Source: Lyophyllum atratum (Eukaryota; Basidiomycota; Agaricomycetes; Agaricales; Lyophyllaceae). Taken from it: a stretch of DNA of 64,000 bases. The stretch's first letter is position 1, and each line of letters starts with the position of its first letter. The stretch lies in NCBI GenBank assembly GCA_014905825.1, contig JACGCN010000003.1:62001-126000 (forward strand), read 5' to 3'. Shown in pieces: positions 1 to 11,064 of the stretch. The notes beneath the pieces are model-generated. The model was not told where the DNA came from, made no database searches, and worked only from the letters and a program-made list of their open reading frames with translations. The position numbers and the translations under genes are program-made.

Positions 1-336
1 CTAAACTCAAGGTTGAACACGAACCAAGGGCCTTTAGGGGCAGTCTATCGCTCTTGAATGCGAGGCTATAAAAGTACACCTGCACTACCAGGACCCCCAT
101 GAAAGCTGTTCAAAACCGCCTTCAGCACCCACCGGGGCAACCTGACGGAATTGACATACCATAGTTCAACAGGTTTCCGATGAACTTGAACGTCGTGAGA
201 CGGTGGGCATGCATTCACGGGTGAAGGCGCTCACAATGGGCCCCAGGCTGACTCACAGTGCTTAATGACAGCGGCCATCGCATGAGAGGAGAACTCACCT
301 GGGTATTGCAAACGATGTTGGTACAAGCTCGGACAT
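1..336 (-). CDS. DUF6534-type seven-helix membrane protein, 5' part only
   Basis: Only the first four coding exons lie in the window: 299-336, a 13-nt micro-exon at 235-247, 160-184 and 25-105. The gene continues off the left edge. The start at 336 opens with MSELVPTSFA. The joined exons give a short N-terminus, the first helix (FIGNLLNYAFMGVLVVQVY) and a basic loop with SDRLPLKALG. Exon lengths 13, 25 and 81 nt and all phases equal those of the complete paralogue at 19312-20812, which is the strongest support. The family is common in Agaricomycetes and its function is unknown; a membrane role is inferred from the helices alone. The junctions are reconstructed by eye, but the paralogue match makes them likely. 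Confidence 0.75.
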
Positions 337-1994
337 GTTGCATTCCTCGAGAGTGCAAGGAAGGGGCATTCGAGGGGAGAGAAGGGTCGCGAAGGGGGAT
401 TAGAGATAAGGATGATTCTTATATCAGTAAGCCACATGAACCCGAACAAGGCGTGAAACTTTTCTCACATAGGCTCTGCATCAGCTGTGTACTATCAGTC
501 GTCGGATTTTCTGATCATAGCGGAGCGCTGAAGCACTGAACAGTGATGCTGGTGACGCCAGATGCAAGCCGCAGGCGGCAGCATGTGATCACTTTCTCCG
601 CGGTCCTTAGCATCCAATCGCCTGTAGTTTGGAGAACTCGCTGATACTATGCTGCGAGCCTAGCTAATCGTATCTCAGGCTCGAACCCTACTCGCAGAGG
701 CCGGACTTTGGATCTGGCGGTCGTTTTCAAAACGTCAAAACATCCAGCCATCCCGCCCTACTTGGGTTCAACGGAAACGGATCACCGCCATCGGAGAACT
801 TTAAGTGGTCCAGGTGAAGAGGTTAACCAGAAAGCTGACAAGGAAAGAACTAGGCCCTGATACAGAAAAGCGGGGCCGACAACGGCGATAAGTTGCGCGA
901 CAGAATGATGTTGGGGGTTTTCTTGACGCTGCATTGGATGGATGGGGAGAGAACGAGCATAGATTAAGGGTGTCTTGGAGATGTTTTCTGCATTTCTGTG
1001 GTGTGTACGCGGCTCAGCTCGGAGAAAGCCTGTCTGCGTCTGGGCCAGCGAGTCGAGATTCATGGGGCGCCGGTGTGTCGAACAATGTGAAGGCGGCTTG
1101 AATGGGCAAAAAATCCGGATCCATAGAGTGCTCACATGGAACAGTCTTTGAAGCGATGAAGATGACATACCAGCCCGGGAGACCAGACGCGTCGAGGATG
1201 CCAAAGATGGAGTGTCGTCGACTTGTCCCTTGACGTGTTAAGACAAGTGCCTACCCCATGCACAGCCACTCGGCAGTGCCCGGCGCCCGCTATCTACATC
1301 TACGATCTAGTCTAATCTACACTCTAAACCATCTGGCTTGTTCGTGTACCAGACGCGCCGCATAATATGCCTTGTCCCGTTCTTGACTCGTTGTCATCTA
1401 CTTACAGTTCAAGGCCAAAAGTCGGATGCGTATCCTCAAGAACTTTTACCCGTCGAGATTACGAGCTCGACGCTGCACAACTTAGGGTGGCGAGGCAAAT
1501 GTGTGCCACCGTTAATCATCGCAAGAGGTTCTATTCATGAACACCATAAATTTTTCGATTCATCTGGAAACGAGTAGGCGACAGGGTGCTTTACTGTATT
1601 CGCCTCTTGTGAGAGGCTTGGGTGATGAGTGGTTGCGCGGCTTACAATAACTGTGGAGTAGCGGAACGGAGCGAAACGAACTCTTCACCTGGCAGACACA
1701 GCGAGAAGATCGTATGCAAGGGTCTATGGTGATCCTGTGAAGGAACCGGTGTCCTACGGGTAATCGAGCACGTCCCACATTTGGTGGATCCGGCGTACCA
1801 CAACCTATTGTACACCGAATGTGGAAGTGCGGAGCAAGTACTCGACTCGGACTGTTGAGGTCACCCGTTAACCGACATCGCTGTCTAAACCAGGCAGGGC
1901 GACGGATGGCCACCTGCGTCAAAGCGGAGATATAGTGAGGCGGTGGCACTGAGGGACAATGGAAAATGAGCGTACGCGATTGTGGTTGGACCAT
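337..1994. other. No supported gene
   Basis: Open frames here, such as 782-1204 on the minus strand, show no domain, helix pattern or splice-consistent extension that I recognise. The stretch separates a minus-strand gene to the left from a plus-strand gene to the right, so it should hold both promoters. Confidence 0.4.
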
Positions 1995-2034
1995 CACGTG
2001 TGCGCGTTGAGTGGTCCATTTTTCCGACTATAAG
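1995..2034 (+). promoter_or_regulatory. E-box and TATA-like element before the gene at 2116
   Basis: A palindromic CACGTG lies at 1995-2000 and TATAAG at 2029-2034, about 85 nt before the ATG at 2116. Between them and the ATG is a pyrimidine-rich leader typical of fungal 5' untranslated regions. The site supports 2116 rather than 2284 as the start codon. CACGTG is a binding site for bHLH factors in fungi generally; which factor binds here is unknown. Confidence 0.45.
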
Positions 2035-2115
2035 TACCCGGCGAGTGTTCAAAGCTGAAGTCCTACCACAACCTCCCCACACATCTCCATCTCTCCATTC
2101 GCATCCTCTTGTCAG

Positions 2116-3025
2116 ATGGCAATTACGCGGCAATCGTCTTCGCACCAGGATACAAGCCTGGGTACGTCTTCGTCTCGATTTAGTTGAGCACAGGGACTGA
2201 TCGAATATTATTCGCAGCAGCCGGGAGGAACCATGGGCTTACTGGGTAAGCAAGTCATATCTTCCTTCCACGGAGAACGCTGAATGCCCCAAAGTAGCAC
2301 GAAGCCCGCCAGAAAGGCCACCGCGGTGCCCACACAACCCGCCGACCACAAACGGCGCGTCAACGCGCAAGCGTCTGCAAAGGCTCGGGTCAAAAGAAAT
2401 GGACCGAATATCATGACCGCGGTTGACCGCAAGGCGCTCCTTGATTCCGATCCATGGGCGACCAACGTTCAGCCTACTTCTGTTCAGTGTCGCGGGTGCA
2501 ACAAGACCCAGAGATTGGATGATAGGCATGGCGAATACTATGGCTTCAATTGGAAGAAGCATAAGAAGACGTGTAAGGGGATCAAGAAGGCGGAGGCTGC
2601 TAAGGAGGAGAGGGTGAGTCGCACCGTATTCTATTCCCTTGAGCAATCGTCGAACCATCCTGTTAGCTCGCCGGACCGAAGGCGCCAGAGTCTGAGTGTA
2701 CCACTCCCGAAATGACGGGGAAGACACTGTCTCAGGAGTATAACAGTTACGAGGATGGCTATCCAACCCACAGCTACTCGACCCAATGGCCTCGCGAATT
2801 CTTTGCTGGAGCCGGTCCTTCTCGAAGAATTGTGTCGGATGATCCCTTTGCCATGTACGATGGTGAGTTTGAGCCGCAGCCGGAGCGGTCATTCATGTCG
2901 GACGAGGAGGAATACTATCAGCCTCCTAGGGAATGGGGTGGCTTTGCAGGTAAGACCTATCTGCTTTCCAAGTGTCCTTGAATGAACCAGTTGGTGTAGA
3001 ATCAGCTATGCGATCCACCCAGTGA
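2116..3025 (+). CDS. Small basic protein with a Cys-rich C-x2-C...H-x3-C cluster
   Basis: Five exons (2116-2161, 2218-2245, 2295-2613, 2667-2949, 2991-3025) join without a stop to give about 236 residues. The N-terminal half is basic, with many Lys and Arg. A cluster VQCRGC...HKKTC near residues 90-120 resembles the Cys/His-poor fingers of fungal regulatory proteins, but I cannot name the family. The C-terminal half is acidic and rich in Tyr and Pro. A shorter start at 2284 is possible; I prefer 2116 because it follows the TATA-like box and both added junctions keep frame. The last intron is only 41 nt. A nuclear role is inferred from composition only. Confidence 0.6.
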
Positions 3026-4283
3026 AGGGGCGATGGGACGTGGGATGGACACTTTGTATTACCTCGCCTGTATCATTTAGACGGACTATACTGTATTCAC
3101 ATTTGTATCGAAGACATACCAACGCATTGCTTGAAGCTTGAAGCTTGACGGATGGAGGTTTACGCAAGTTCTCCTTCGCGAAAAAAATGACGCGTCGCGA
3201 CGCGTTTTGATGATTACCTCAGCAACGCGTGTTCAAATTTCGCATCAGGCGAGCCGCAACTGTCGCGGTCCAGCATGATCCATGACGTTTAACTTTCAAT
3301 GATGCCAATACGCGCAACGACATACAGAGATCAGACGGTAAGTATCATCTTCTGAGAATATAGCATCTGAATCTTGACGTTTGTTCTCGCAGCATGTTTC
3401 TACTTCTGATTGACGCCCCATCCTTACGTGGGATTCTACCTAGGTTTCTGTCCCCAAGATGCGCTGCTTCTCCCTAGCTCCGGCGCAGCTGGTAAGAACA
3501 TCCTGCTGCGGATACTCAATATGAACAACTCTACATGTGCGTACCTTCACTCCGTACCATTCAATGAGACACGAATGTTAGTCCCAAGCAATCGTCAGGG
3601 CATCCTTTCGATTTTCCGATGTGAACCAGAGCCATCCAGAAGCTACGGCTGGCACCGCCTCTAATCCAAGAACTCCCGCTCGGAAAGGCTCCCGAACGTG
3701 AAAGGAAGACTGTCGAGCAGGAGAGCTCGCTAGGAGAGGAGCTCTCGACGTAGTAGGTTCCGGAATTCCCGAGTGTGACACGATAGAGGTGAGCATGACT
3801 CGCCTTCACCCTTGAGGGCACCCACATCGATAGAAAGGAAGGGAATTGACTTCGATATTCGTATGTCTGGTATCAGGATAAGGCGTAGACCTGTTTGAAA
3901 GATGGGGGTGAGTGTTCTGCCGTCTACTTTGCTACGTCTCGGGCTTCGGACAAGTCATGCCTTTCCAGATACATGTGACCTGGTACGCAAGCGAAATATT
4001 GTGATCATAATGAATACAGCAGGACGCAGATGCGAAGGGCGGTTAAATGGCTGGAAAGGCGGCGAATCATGTCAATATTCACCGGAATGTGCCAGGTTCA
4101 AGTGGTGCCTTTCGGGTGATTCGTGGATGAATGACTCTCTCGTACATCTGTCTCGTCTATGACTTGGACGTAGTGGGTGTCGCCTACACTTCTGCATCTA
4201 CGATGTCGCGCTGCTGCGCGGTATATACGCTAGTAGGAGTAGAGCCATTTAGTCATGCTTCCCCTTCTGTACGTTTCAGAAAC
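3026..4283. other. No supported gene
   Basis: Short overlapping open frames on both strands show no recognisable motif. The first part is the 3' flank of the gene ending at 3025; the rest is the 3' flank of the minus-strand DUF6534 pseudogene. Confidence 0.4.
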
Positions 4284-5370
4284 TCACTTTACCCCACCAT
4301 CCGTAGCCCTGATGCCTGCGCAAGACTCCACCTGCGTTGACCATGCAGATGTTGGCTTACGGTTCGCGGAATTGACGTCTCCAAACGACGACACCTCCTG
4401 ATCTGCAGGATCTCCCCTTCGAGATAATGGAGCACGAGAGTTGATGAATGCCGACAAGGAATTCGAATATACCTTCCCCCTGATCATCATTCTGAAAAGC
4501 GGTGAGTAAATGCATGGGATGACAGAAGACGGAGCACCAATAATTACAGAATACGTACAGAGTGAAGCAGTACGAGCTGCCAGATTGAAAGAATAGCAGA
4601 AGCTCGACCATGACGACGCCGCACGTCAGCCCCCCCGTCTCAATCGCCAAGTAGGATCTGATTGACGAATCGAAACTCCTTGTTCGTTCAAACCATAACT
4701 GCTCATGACGTGTTAGACTCTTGACGCTAAGACAGCGATAACAGATGTCCTCACCTGATACGCCATTGTACCAGTAACCAGCGTATCACAAACTACCCTG
4801 CTCGCGTACCATATCTTGGATCGTAAAAGGAAGTATCAGCCTTGAGCGTACGGGTGATGGCGAGGTCAGTACCATCATGGATGGTAGTTGAAGCGAGCCT
4901 CCAGAAGCAATACTTCGAATTAGTTGATTACGCGCCTCAGATCAGACTAACCAAGACGGTGAGGAGCGTACTTGATTCTGCCATGCGCGAAAGCGCAGCC
5001 AAACTCCAAGAGGGCGCGATACGACCGAGTTAAGCTCCGCAGCCTACAGCGACTAGATACCTGTAGTTCCGAAGACAGAAGGCATTAGTAAATAACAGAT
5101 AACAGGATAGGGTAGCAGAGAAGCATACCACCCATAATGCCTGGAAAATACAGTCTGGACGACGTCGAGAAACAGGGAAGTCAAGATGGATGATACTGGC
5201 TGAGCAAGTGCATTGAGGTGAGTCTATCTTCGAGAACGTAAGGCTATATAATATGCCTGTACCGTGAGATATCTGGCATACCTAGGAAGCCACCGTATGT
5301 ACCCTAATCACGATCCTGGAAAGCCTCCGCTTGAGACAGCGTAGAAGCAGCGAAGATAGCTTGCTTCATG
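4284..5370 (-). pseudogene. Decayed DUF6534-type seven-helix gene
   Basis: Pieces of the whole family are in order on the minus strand: an early helix with VQAYYIALRS (about 5260-5220), LFLDVVQTVFSRHYGW (about 5190-5125), a loop ending APSWSLAAL (about 5060-5000), YCFWRLAST (about 4910), CDTLVTGTMAYQ (about 4790-4755), the helix AIETGGLTCG (about 4640) and the C-terminal signature KVYSNSLSAFINSR (about 4475-4435). Two in-frame stops interrupt it, one just after the first helix (TAG, about 5226) and one in the loop (TAA, about 5033). Introns are still recognisable. The comparison gene is the intact paralogue at 19312-20812. An unrecognised intron could remove one stop, but both are unlikely to be removed this way. 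Confidence 0.65.
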
Positions 5371-6132
5371 TGAGTAGAGTATCGCCTGCGCGATGGCTAC
5401 GCGTTCGTGTTCGGGATGGGCAGGAAGAGAATGATGGCTCAAGTTTAGTGTCAGTCGACGCGGAGGCAAATAAACAGGTATTCACGTCAGACATAGTCCA
5501 GCTGGATTTTCATACCCGATGCTCGAACATGACGGATTCACGGGCCACGCACGTACAAGAGATTCCGCCAGTCGCGCGGCCGCAGGGGTTGAGGTGGTCA
5601 AGTGCAACTTGTCAACTTTTTACGCCGACATTCTGATCCGAGCTATTCCATCACGTGATACCGAGGCGGGACATCATGCATCAGCCTCAGCCTCGGTATC
5701 ATCCAAAGACGCGTTACGACACGGTGATGCAGACACAGCAGTACTAAGAACATACAGGGCACGAGTTACATCCAACAACCGAGATGCCCATAGACAGAAA
5801 CAACAAGTAAAACAGATAAAATGAGGGGTGGTGACCGAAACTGCGATGGGTGGTGGTATCATATGTATGTGTACGTTGCGAGCTATATGTATGAAGTGGT
5901 TATGATATGCAGTGATCTAGAGTGTATAGGTGTGTGGATATAAGTGGTGGAACATGCGTGAGTGACCAATGTTGGGTTCGCAGGCAAGGAAGGACGACGC
6001 GAGGGAGGCTGAGCATGGGGTATAGAACGAAGGTGGTGGTGCCCACACAGCCAAGGGGGCAAGAGAAGAGAGGCTAGAAAACCACGATGAGCGTCTGACC
6101 AAACTGACCAGACGGACAACACGTACCCGGCC
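5371..6132. other. No supported gene
   Basis: Mixed-frame sequence between the pseudogene and the 3' end of the C2H2 gene. Short open frames overlap on both strands and show no motif. Confidence 0.4.
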
Positions 6133-8475
6133 CTAATCCTCCTCCTCCGCCATAGACACATCATTATCCGGCTCCGTCCCCACCTCCCCCTCCACCACCA
6201 CCTCCATCTTCTCCTTCCCCTTCCGCATCCCCTTCCCCGTCCCCGTCCCCTTCCCCCCCTTCCCCTTCCTCCCCCCCTTCCCCGCCGCCGCCGCCTCCTT
6301 CTTCCCCTCACTCCTCACATACTCCTTACACGTCCTCTCATGCCTCGCCAACGCATCCCCCCGACTCAACACCCTCCCACACACACACATAAACTCCATC
6401 GCATGGTCGTTATGCTTCCTGCTCATATGCCTGTACGCGTCGTTCTTCCGCGAAAAGTCGAGCCCGCAGTACACGCAGGAATACCGCGTCTTGCCGGCGC
6501 GTTTGAAGGAGGGGATGCGCATTTTCTCGGCGTCGGGGTCGGCGTGGGTGAGGGGCTGCCCCCCGGAGGTGGAGGAGGACGCGGCGAGGGAGGCGGAGAT
6601 GCTGCGCGGGGTGGTGACGTGGAACATCGTCGTCGTCGACGTGCTCCCGTTGTTGTTCGCCGGCGCCGACGAGCGCGTGCTCAGCTCGAACGTGGAGGTC
6701 GAGGACGAAGGCGGGGGAGGAGTCCAGAGCTGGGGTGGTTTGGAGTTGGGGTCGGCGCGGTAGAGCGGGGTTTGAGTGGTGCGGCGGGAGGTGGAGGCGG
6801 AGGCGGAGGTTGAGCTGGGGGGTCTGTTAGGCATGGGTGCGTACTCGTCGTCCTCCCCATCGTCGTCGTCGTCCATGTCGTCCTCCTGGTCATAATCATG
6901 GTCGTCCCGTATCGGTGCAGACCGCGGACCGCCCCTCGACGACGACGGTGGGCCTTGGTAGGGTGCAGGCGCAATGAGGCGCGGGGGCGCCAGGTCGGTG
7001 TACGACCTTGGGCGGGACCCTCGGGGCTTAACCTCAGCGCCTGACTTCAGTTGCGGGCCTTGCCTCTTGGACGATGACGGGACCGCCAACGGAGCGGGTG
7101 CGATGGGGACATATGCGTGATCCATCCTCGCCGCGATAGGCATGTGATGGTCCCGACCGCGATGCTCCCTGTGCGACGGTGCCCGCGAAAACGACGAGGA
7201 ATGGAGGGAGGCTGGCGGCTCGCGGACCTTCATGGGGCCGGATAGCGAGGGCGGTGGGGTCCGCACGCGTAGCTTGTACTCGTCCTCGCGTCGTGCCCTC
7301 TCCCTCTCCCTCGCCCTTTCTCGTTCCCTCTCCCTTGCCCTCTCCCTCCCCCTCTCCCGCTCCTGGTCCGATAACGGTGGTGGCACACGGTGCTCAAAGT
7401 CGTACTGCTGCCTGCTCCTGTCTCTCTCCTGGTCGGATAGCGGCCGCTCCTCGTGGGAATGGCGGTGGCGAGTGGGAGTGAGCTCGCGGATGAAGGAGCG
7501 GGAGCGGGAGCGGGAGTGCGGGATTGGGGAAACGCGTACAGGAGAGGTCTGTACGGACCGGTTACAGAGGGCGCTCTGGGTCTCTCTGAATTCTCGGTAC
7601 TGTCGGTAATCCTGGTAATGCGGGTCCGGGGACAGTGAACGAGGGTAGGAGTAGGAGTGGGATCGAACATGGCGCTCAAACGAGGGCGAAGGCCGGCGAT
7701 GCGATTCGTAGTGCCCAGCGGGATGGTGATGACTATGTTGGGAGGGTGGTGGTTGACGATGATGTCCCGGAGAATGGTATTGCCGAGGTTCGTGGCCATG
7801 ACGACGCGAACGATCGTGAGCGGAGGCATGAGCCCGAGAGGAGGAGGTGGCGGGGAGTGATGAGCTCCATGTGGCGGCAGAGAATCCAAAGCCTCCATTG
7901 ATCTGCAGCTGGTCCTCCTCTGACGAGAGCGACCTCGACGACTCAGACATAGCGTCGGAGCTGTCGGAGGAACTGTCGGCCGAGCCGATATCTTCCTCCT
8001 CAGGGCTGATGGACGCGCGGGAGCGGCGCAACGCAGGTGGCGGGTACGGCGAGTGCCGCGCCTCGTGGCGCCGTGCTGCCAGACGAGGGGACGTATGGCG
8101 GGAGGTGTGGGCGTAATCCGATGAGCGTGAGGCAGCATGGGCGCTGCTGCCGGCGTGTGACCTCGCTTGGCGTGCGCCACCCGAGTAAGGCCGAGCTATG
8201 AGCTGCGGTGGGAGCGGGGCTGAGTGGTTGGAGTAGGGGGTTGAGGACGATGAGGAGACGTCCATGCGAGAACCTGAGGAGGGTGGTGGAGGGTTTGAGG
8301 CTATCTCCATGTCGTGTGACGCTGGATGCGTGGCGATGGCCTGAACAGCCGACCCGATGTCCTCATCGATCGGGGGTGGCGACTGCGGTATCGAGGGCTG
8401 GTTTATAGGCAACGACTGCGGTGGGAGGGCCTCTGGGGGAGCGGGGGGTGTGGCGTAGAGGACAGAGGCAGACAT
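6133..8475 (-). CDS. C2H2-type zinc-finger protein with long disordered N-terminus
   Basis: A single uninterrupted frame of 780 residues. The first 640 residues are low complexity: Ser/Pro/Arg-rich, with an Arg-Glu repeat tract (RERERARERERA) near residue 390 and an Asp-rich acidic run near residue 545. Two adjacent zinc fingers follow: CVYCGLDFS...H-x4-H at about residues 667-688 and a variant C-x-C...H-x3-C finger at about 697-716. A Lys/Gly-rich basic tail and a short acidic end (MAEEED) close the protein. The architecture suggests a nuclear DNA- or RNA-binding regulator; the target is unknown. The absence of introns contrasts with every other long gene here. GC-rich codon use differs from the flanks because of the repeats. 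Confidence 0.85.
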   Translation of the reverse strand: MSASVLYATPPAPPEALPPQSLPINQPSIPQSPPPIDEDIGSAVQAIATHPASHDMEIASNPPPPSSGSRMDVSSSSSTPYSNHSAPLPPQLIARPYSGGARQARSHAGSSAHAASRSSDYAHTSRHTSPRLAARRHEARHSPYPPPALRRSRASISPEEEDIGSADSSSDSSDAMSESSRSLSSEEDQLQINGGFGFSAATWSSSLPATSSSRAHASAHDRSRRHGHEPRQYHSPGHHRQPPPSQHSHHHPAGHYESHRRPSPSFERHVRSHSYSYPRSLSPDPHYQDYRQYREFRETQSALCNRSVQTSPVRVSPIPHSRSRSRSFIRELTPTRHRHSHEERPLSDQERDRSRQQYDFEHRVPPPLSDQERERGRERARERERERARERERARREDEYKLRVRTPPPSLSGPMKVREPPASLHSSSFSRAPSHREHRGRDHHMPIAARMDHAYVPIAPAPLAVPSSSKRQGPQLKSGAEVKPRGSRPRSYTDLAPPRLIAPAPYQGPPSSSRGGPRSAPIRDDHDYDQEDDMDDDDDGEDDEYAPMPNRPPSSTSASASTSRRTTQTPLYRADPNSKPPQLWTPPPPSSSTSTFELSTRSSAPANNNGSTSTTTMFHVTTPRSISASLAASSSTSGGQPLTHADPDAEKMRIPSFKRAGKTRYSCVYCGLDFSRKNDAYRHMSRKHNDHAMEFMCVCGRVLSRGDALARHERTCKEYVRSEGKKEAAAAGKGGRKGKGGKGTGTGKGMRKGKEKMEVVVEGEVGTEPDNDVSMAEEED

Positions 8476-8890
8476 GGATGGTGCCTATGGTGGTTGTGTT
8501 GGGTCAAGGGTGTGCCACGCAGCCACCTGATCACTCACCCGCGCCACACACTCGAATCAACATCTTCCTTTTGATCTTCCCACCCTCGACCACTTTCCTC
8601 CTGGAACTTTCCTCAGCCCCTGTCGAGGTTGTCGGTAAACGCTTGTCGGTCCCGACGGTCGTGAGCGGTGGCGTTATGCGAGGGGCAGCGACCTTGAGCT
8701 GGGACCCACGGACGATAGACTGGTGAGAAGAAAAAAAAACGTGGCACAGCTGATCGATCGAAATCAGTGGCTGTGTGCTGAGCGCCATTCCTGGCACCGT
8801 TCGCAAGCGCCTCCCACTATGTATTCGAGTCCATGAACCATTACGTGCCCTAGGCACTTCCAGATGAAAGATCTAAAGACCCACTAAAAT
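8476..8890. other. Promoter region of the C2H2 gene; no gene seen
   Basis: The stretch contains a run of nine A at about 8731 and pyrimidine-rich tracts just upstream of the C2H2 start. No open frame with recognisable content. Confidence 0.35.
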
Positions 8891-9390
8891 CTACATGCAA
8901 AGGAATGTGGAAGTATTGCAAAACGCATGAGGTTCACTGGAACATGAGGCGCAATCTAATCTAATCTTATCATATCGGGGCCGTCTTGCCAATTCGAGCA
9001 AGGACACCATGTCAAAAAGCTCCCGCACAATCGCCTCGACCTTCCGAGGCCACTGCACGAAACAGTGCAGTCGTCCAGTACGCCGCATAAACCGAAAACC
9101 CTCTTCTGATATCTCTTCCTTAGATGGTGGTTGACCTCTGTCTACCTTCATGACGATGTAAAAAACACTCGGTATGTCTCTGCCACGAGCAACGCCGCGA
9201 CGGGTGCCTCTATTCGATCCAAAAGAGGTGCGTACGGCTTTCTATGAACACGTTTTCGAGCAATAAAAGCCTTGATGCCGCACAGAAGACCGCGCGTTCC
9301 CCTCGTGTTGACAATATGCAGATTACCCCTCTCCTGGTATATCACGAGGCGAAGGTCGCCCGGATTCGACTCGGAATTCACTGTCGACAC
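8891..9390 (-). pseudogene. Two-part small gene split by a frameshift in an A/T run
   Basis: Two consecutive minus-strand frames, 9390-9148 and 9151-8891, overlap at the sequence TCATGA. Both look coding: the first ends AETYRVFFTSS, and the second starts MKVDRGQPPSKEE and contains WPRKVEAIVRELFDMVSLLEL. Adding one T to the run of six T (plus-strand A at 9160-9165) would fuse them into one protein of about 165 residues. No splice sites offer an alternative. I do not recognise the family. It may be a true pseudogene, a sequencing error in the homopolymer, or two separate small genes. Confidence 0.45.
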
Positions 9391-9513
9391 TAAACTATGA
9401 ACTCATCGGCATTATTATCGGAACTTCAAAACGCGTGACTGTGTTGACAAACAAGTTCAATTCTCCACCCACCATCGACACTCTATACACATCACCATCC
9501 CACTGCACGTCCC

Positions 9514-10103
9514 ATGTCATCTCAAATGCCGTCTCTTACGCAATCTATCGAAGCTATGAGTGTAAGCTTCCGTCTTTCTACAGCCTTTTTACTCAGGTAT
9601 GCTCATGATGATCCCACTGCTGGCAGTTACAACAACCCCGAAACCCAACCAAAGCCACCAAAAAGGCAATTCCAGATAAAATCAACCTCTCAGTCCCCTA
9701 CCGCACAGCCGCCGCGAAGGATCACCGCATACTCTACGGTTTTCCCGTTTCCACCGAGTGGCTCGTCAGCTACTGCGAGCAGAACGCCCACCGCGTCAAC
9801 GGCTACGACCTGACCGTCACTTTAGGAACTAAGACTTACCTCGCTATGAAACTTCTAAGAGCATCTTCGCGATTCAAGAATCTGACGATTGAGGGCGTCA
9901 TTTGCAATGCCCGTGACCCCTCGCTCGAGCTCGAACGTGCACCCGGCAGATGCGTACCAATCGTGTGCGTGTGTAGCTCGATGAGGAGCTCCTACGAGAG
10001 GAGGCCGACCCAAGCGCAGATGGATAAACTGCGGCGGATTATACAGCAGGAGCCGGATTGGTACGTCGATGTCAACCCTCCCAGCTATTACAGTGGGTAT
10101 TAG
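9514..10103 (+). CDS. Unassigned 174-residue protein, two exons
   Basis: Exon 9514-9561 and exon 9627-10103 are joined over a 65-nt intron with GTAAGC and CAG borders; other acceptors in the region lead at once to stops. The product is about 174 residues and soluble, with GFPVSTEWLVSYCEQN near residue 55, followed by a Leu/Ala-rich segment and an acidic/aromatic end (YYSGY). No signal peptide or helix. The fold is not recognised. The 300-bp repeat shared with 12071-12430 starts 9 nt after its stop codon, so its 3' untranslated region is part of a duplicated segment. Confidence 0.6.
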
Positions 10104-10111
10104 CGCTGTGT

Positions 10112-10411
10112 CATGGCTCGTCGTAAGTGGCCCTCCTCCATTCACTCTGTTTGGTAACGTATTGAACTGTTTTATGTTCAATAGATTGTCTTTCGCATGC
10201 GTGATTGTGCTGTCCCTCCGTAATGTTTGCCTCATTCACTGTATCAAAGCCCTTGTAGTATGTATGATCTATAACCCTCAGATGTTCGATTCGGGATTTT
10301 TGCATAAGTTATTCACATCCATGCGGCGCTCTACTAGCCAACATACCATCTCCCTCCTCGTACTCGATCCACCCCTGCACCTCGTCAACAGAGCGAGGGA
10401 CATGCAAGGAG
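10112..10411. repeat. Direct repeat, copy 1 (3' end of a seven-helix gene)
   Basis: About 300 bp match 12071-12430 in the same orientation with scattered substitutions and one gap of about 60 bp. The right end of the block, read on the minus strand, encodes LHVPRSVDEVQGWIEYEE, matching the C-terminus of the seven-helix gene at 12379-13779. The similarity stops abruptly inside that coding part (CTCCTTGCATG), so copy 1 is a truncated duplicate lacking the rest of the gene. Confidence 0.75.
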
Positions 10412-11064
10412 CCTGATGAGAGGAGGGTGGAATACCATGAAAGAGCCCAAACAACCGTAATGGAGCCATGACCGTGATCCGGAGACTCAGAGGCATGAAG
10501 GGAGTGTTACACGCTGCAAATACTGCATGACGACTATGATTAGATCCACAATCTGCCCTCTCCCCTGCGTAAACGATGTCTCTCTTCAAGAACCAGGCTC
10601 TCTCGTTGGCGGCACCGTCTCGATCATCCTCGTTATTTTTGCACTCTTTTCGGTCTTCTGGGGTGCTACTGTGGAAGACACCTGTAACGAATTTCAATGT
10701 GCGGTTATCGTACATCTTTGTTTCTCGTGAATGGGCTGGGCGTGGATGGGAGTTTGGTTTCTCTGAGCGACAAGGGGGAGGATATCAGGCCGAGGAGAGT
10801 GGCAAGGGATAAGTGGAAGATGTCTGGGTCGAAGTCCCCGGTTGTGGACCGTGAAGGGCATTGCTGGAACTTGTATCCTTTTCTTTGAAGTACACCTGCA
10901 TGCGCACAACGCATCTTCATGGACATAAGTCGGAGTAGAAGCAATAACGCCGCTGACGGGCGCGGCGCGTGATCACTGTCGTGATCTTCTCGAGCTTCGA
11001 TTTTTTTCACTCAGTGCCCGGCCGATCCCTCTTGACAATTACGACCACAGGTACTTTCTAGACC

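Noticed and set aside
2239..2892. Minus-strand open frame of 217 codons
   Set aside because: It lies opposite the five-exon gene at 2116-3025, which has in-phase introns and a TATA-like box. The frame is its antisense shadow.
7230..8180. Minus-strand open frame of 316 codons and several plus-strand frames
   Set aside because: Shadows of the low-complexity 780-residue C2H2 gene; codon repeats keep neighbouring frames open.
10527..10730. Plus-strand hydrophobic segment (IILVIFALFSVFWGAT) resembling the first helix of SNG1-like membrane proteins
   Set aside because: The preceding MSLFKNQ is in another frame and nothing further of the family follows. Too short to call even a pseudogene.
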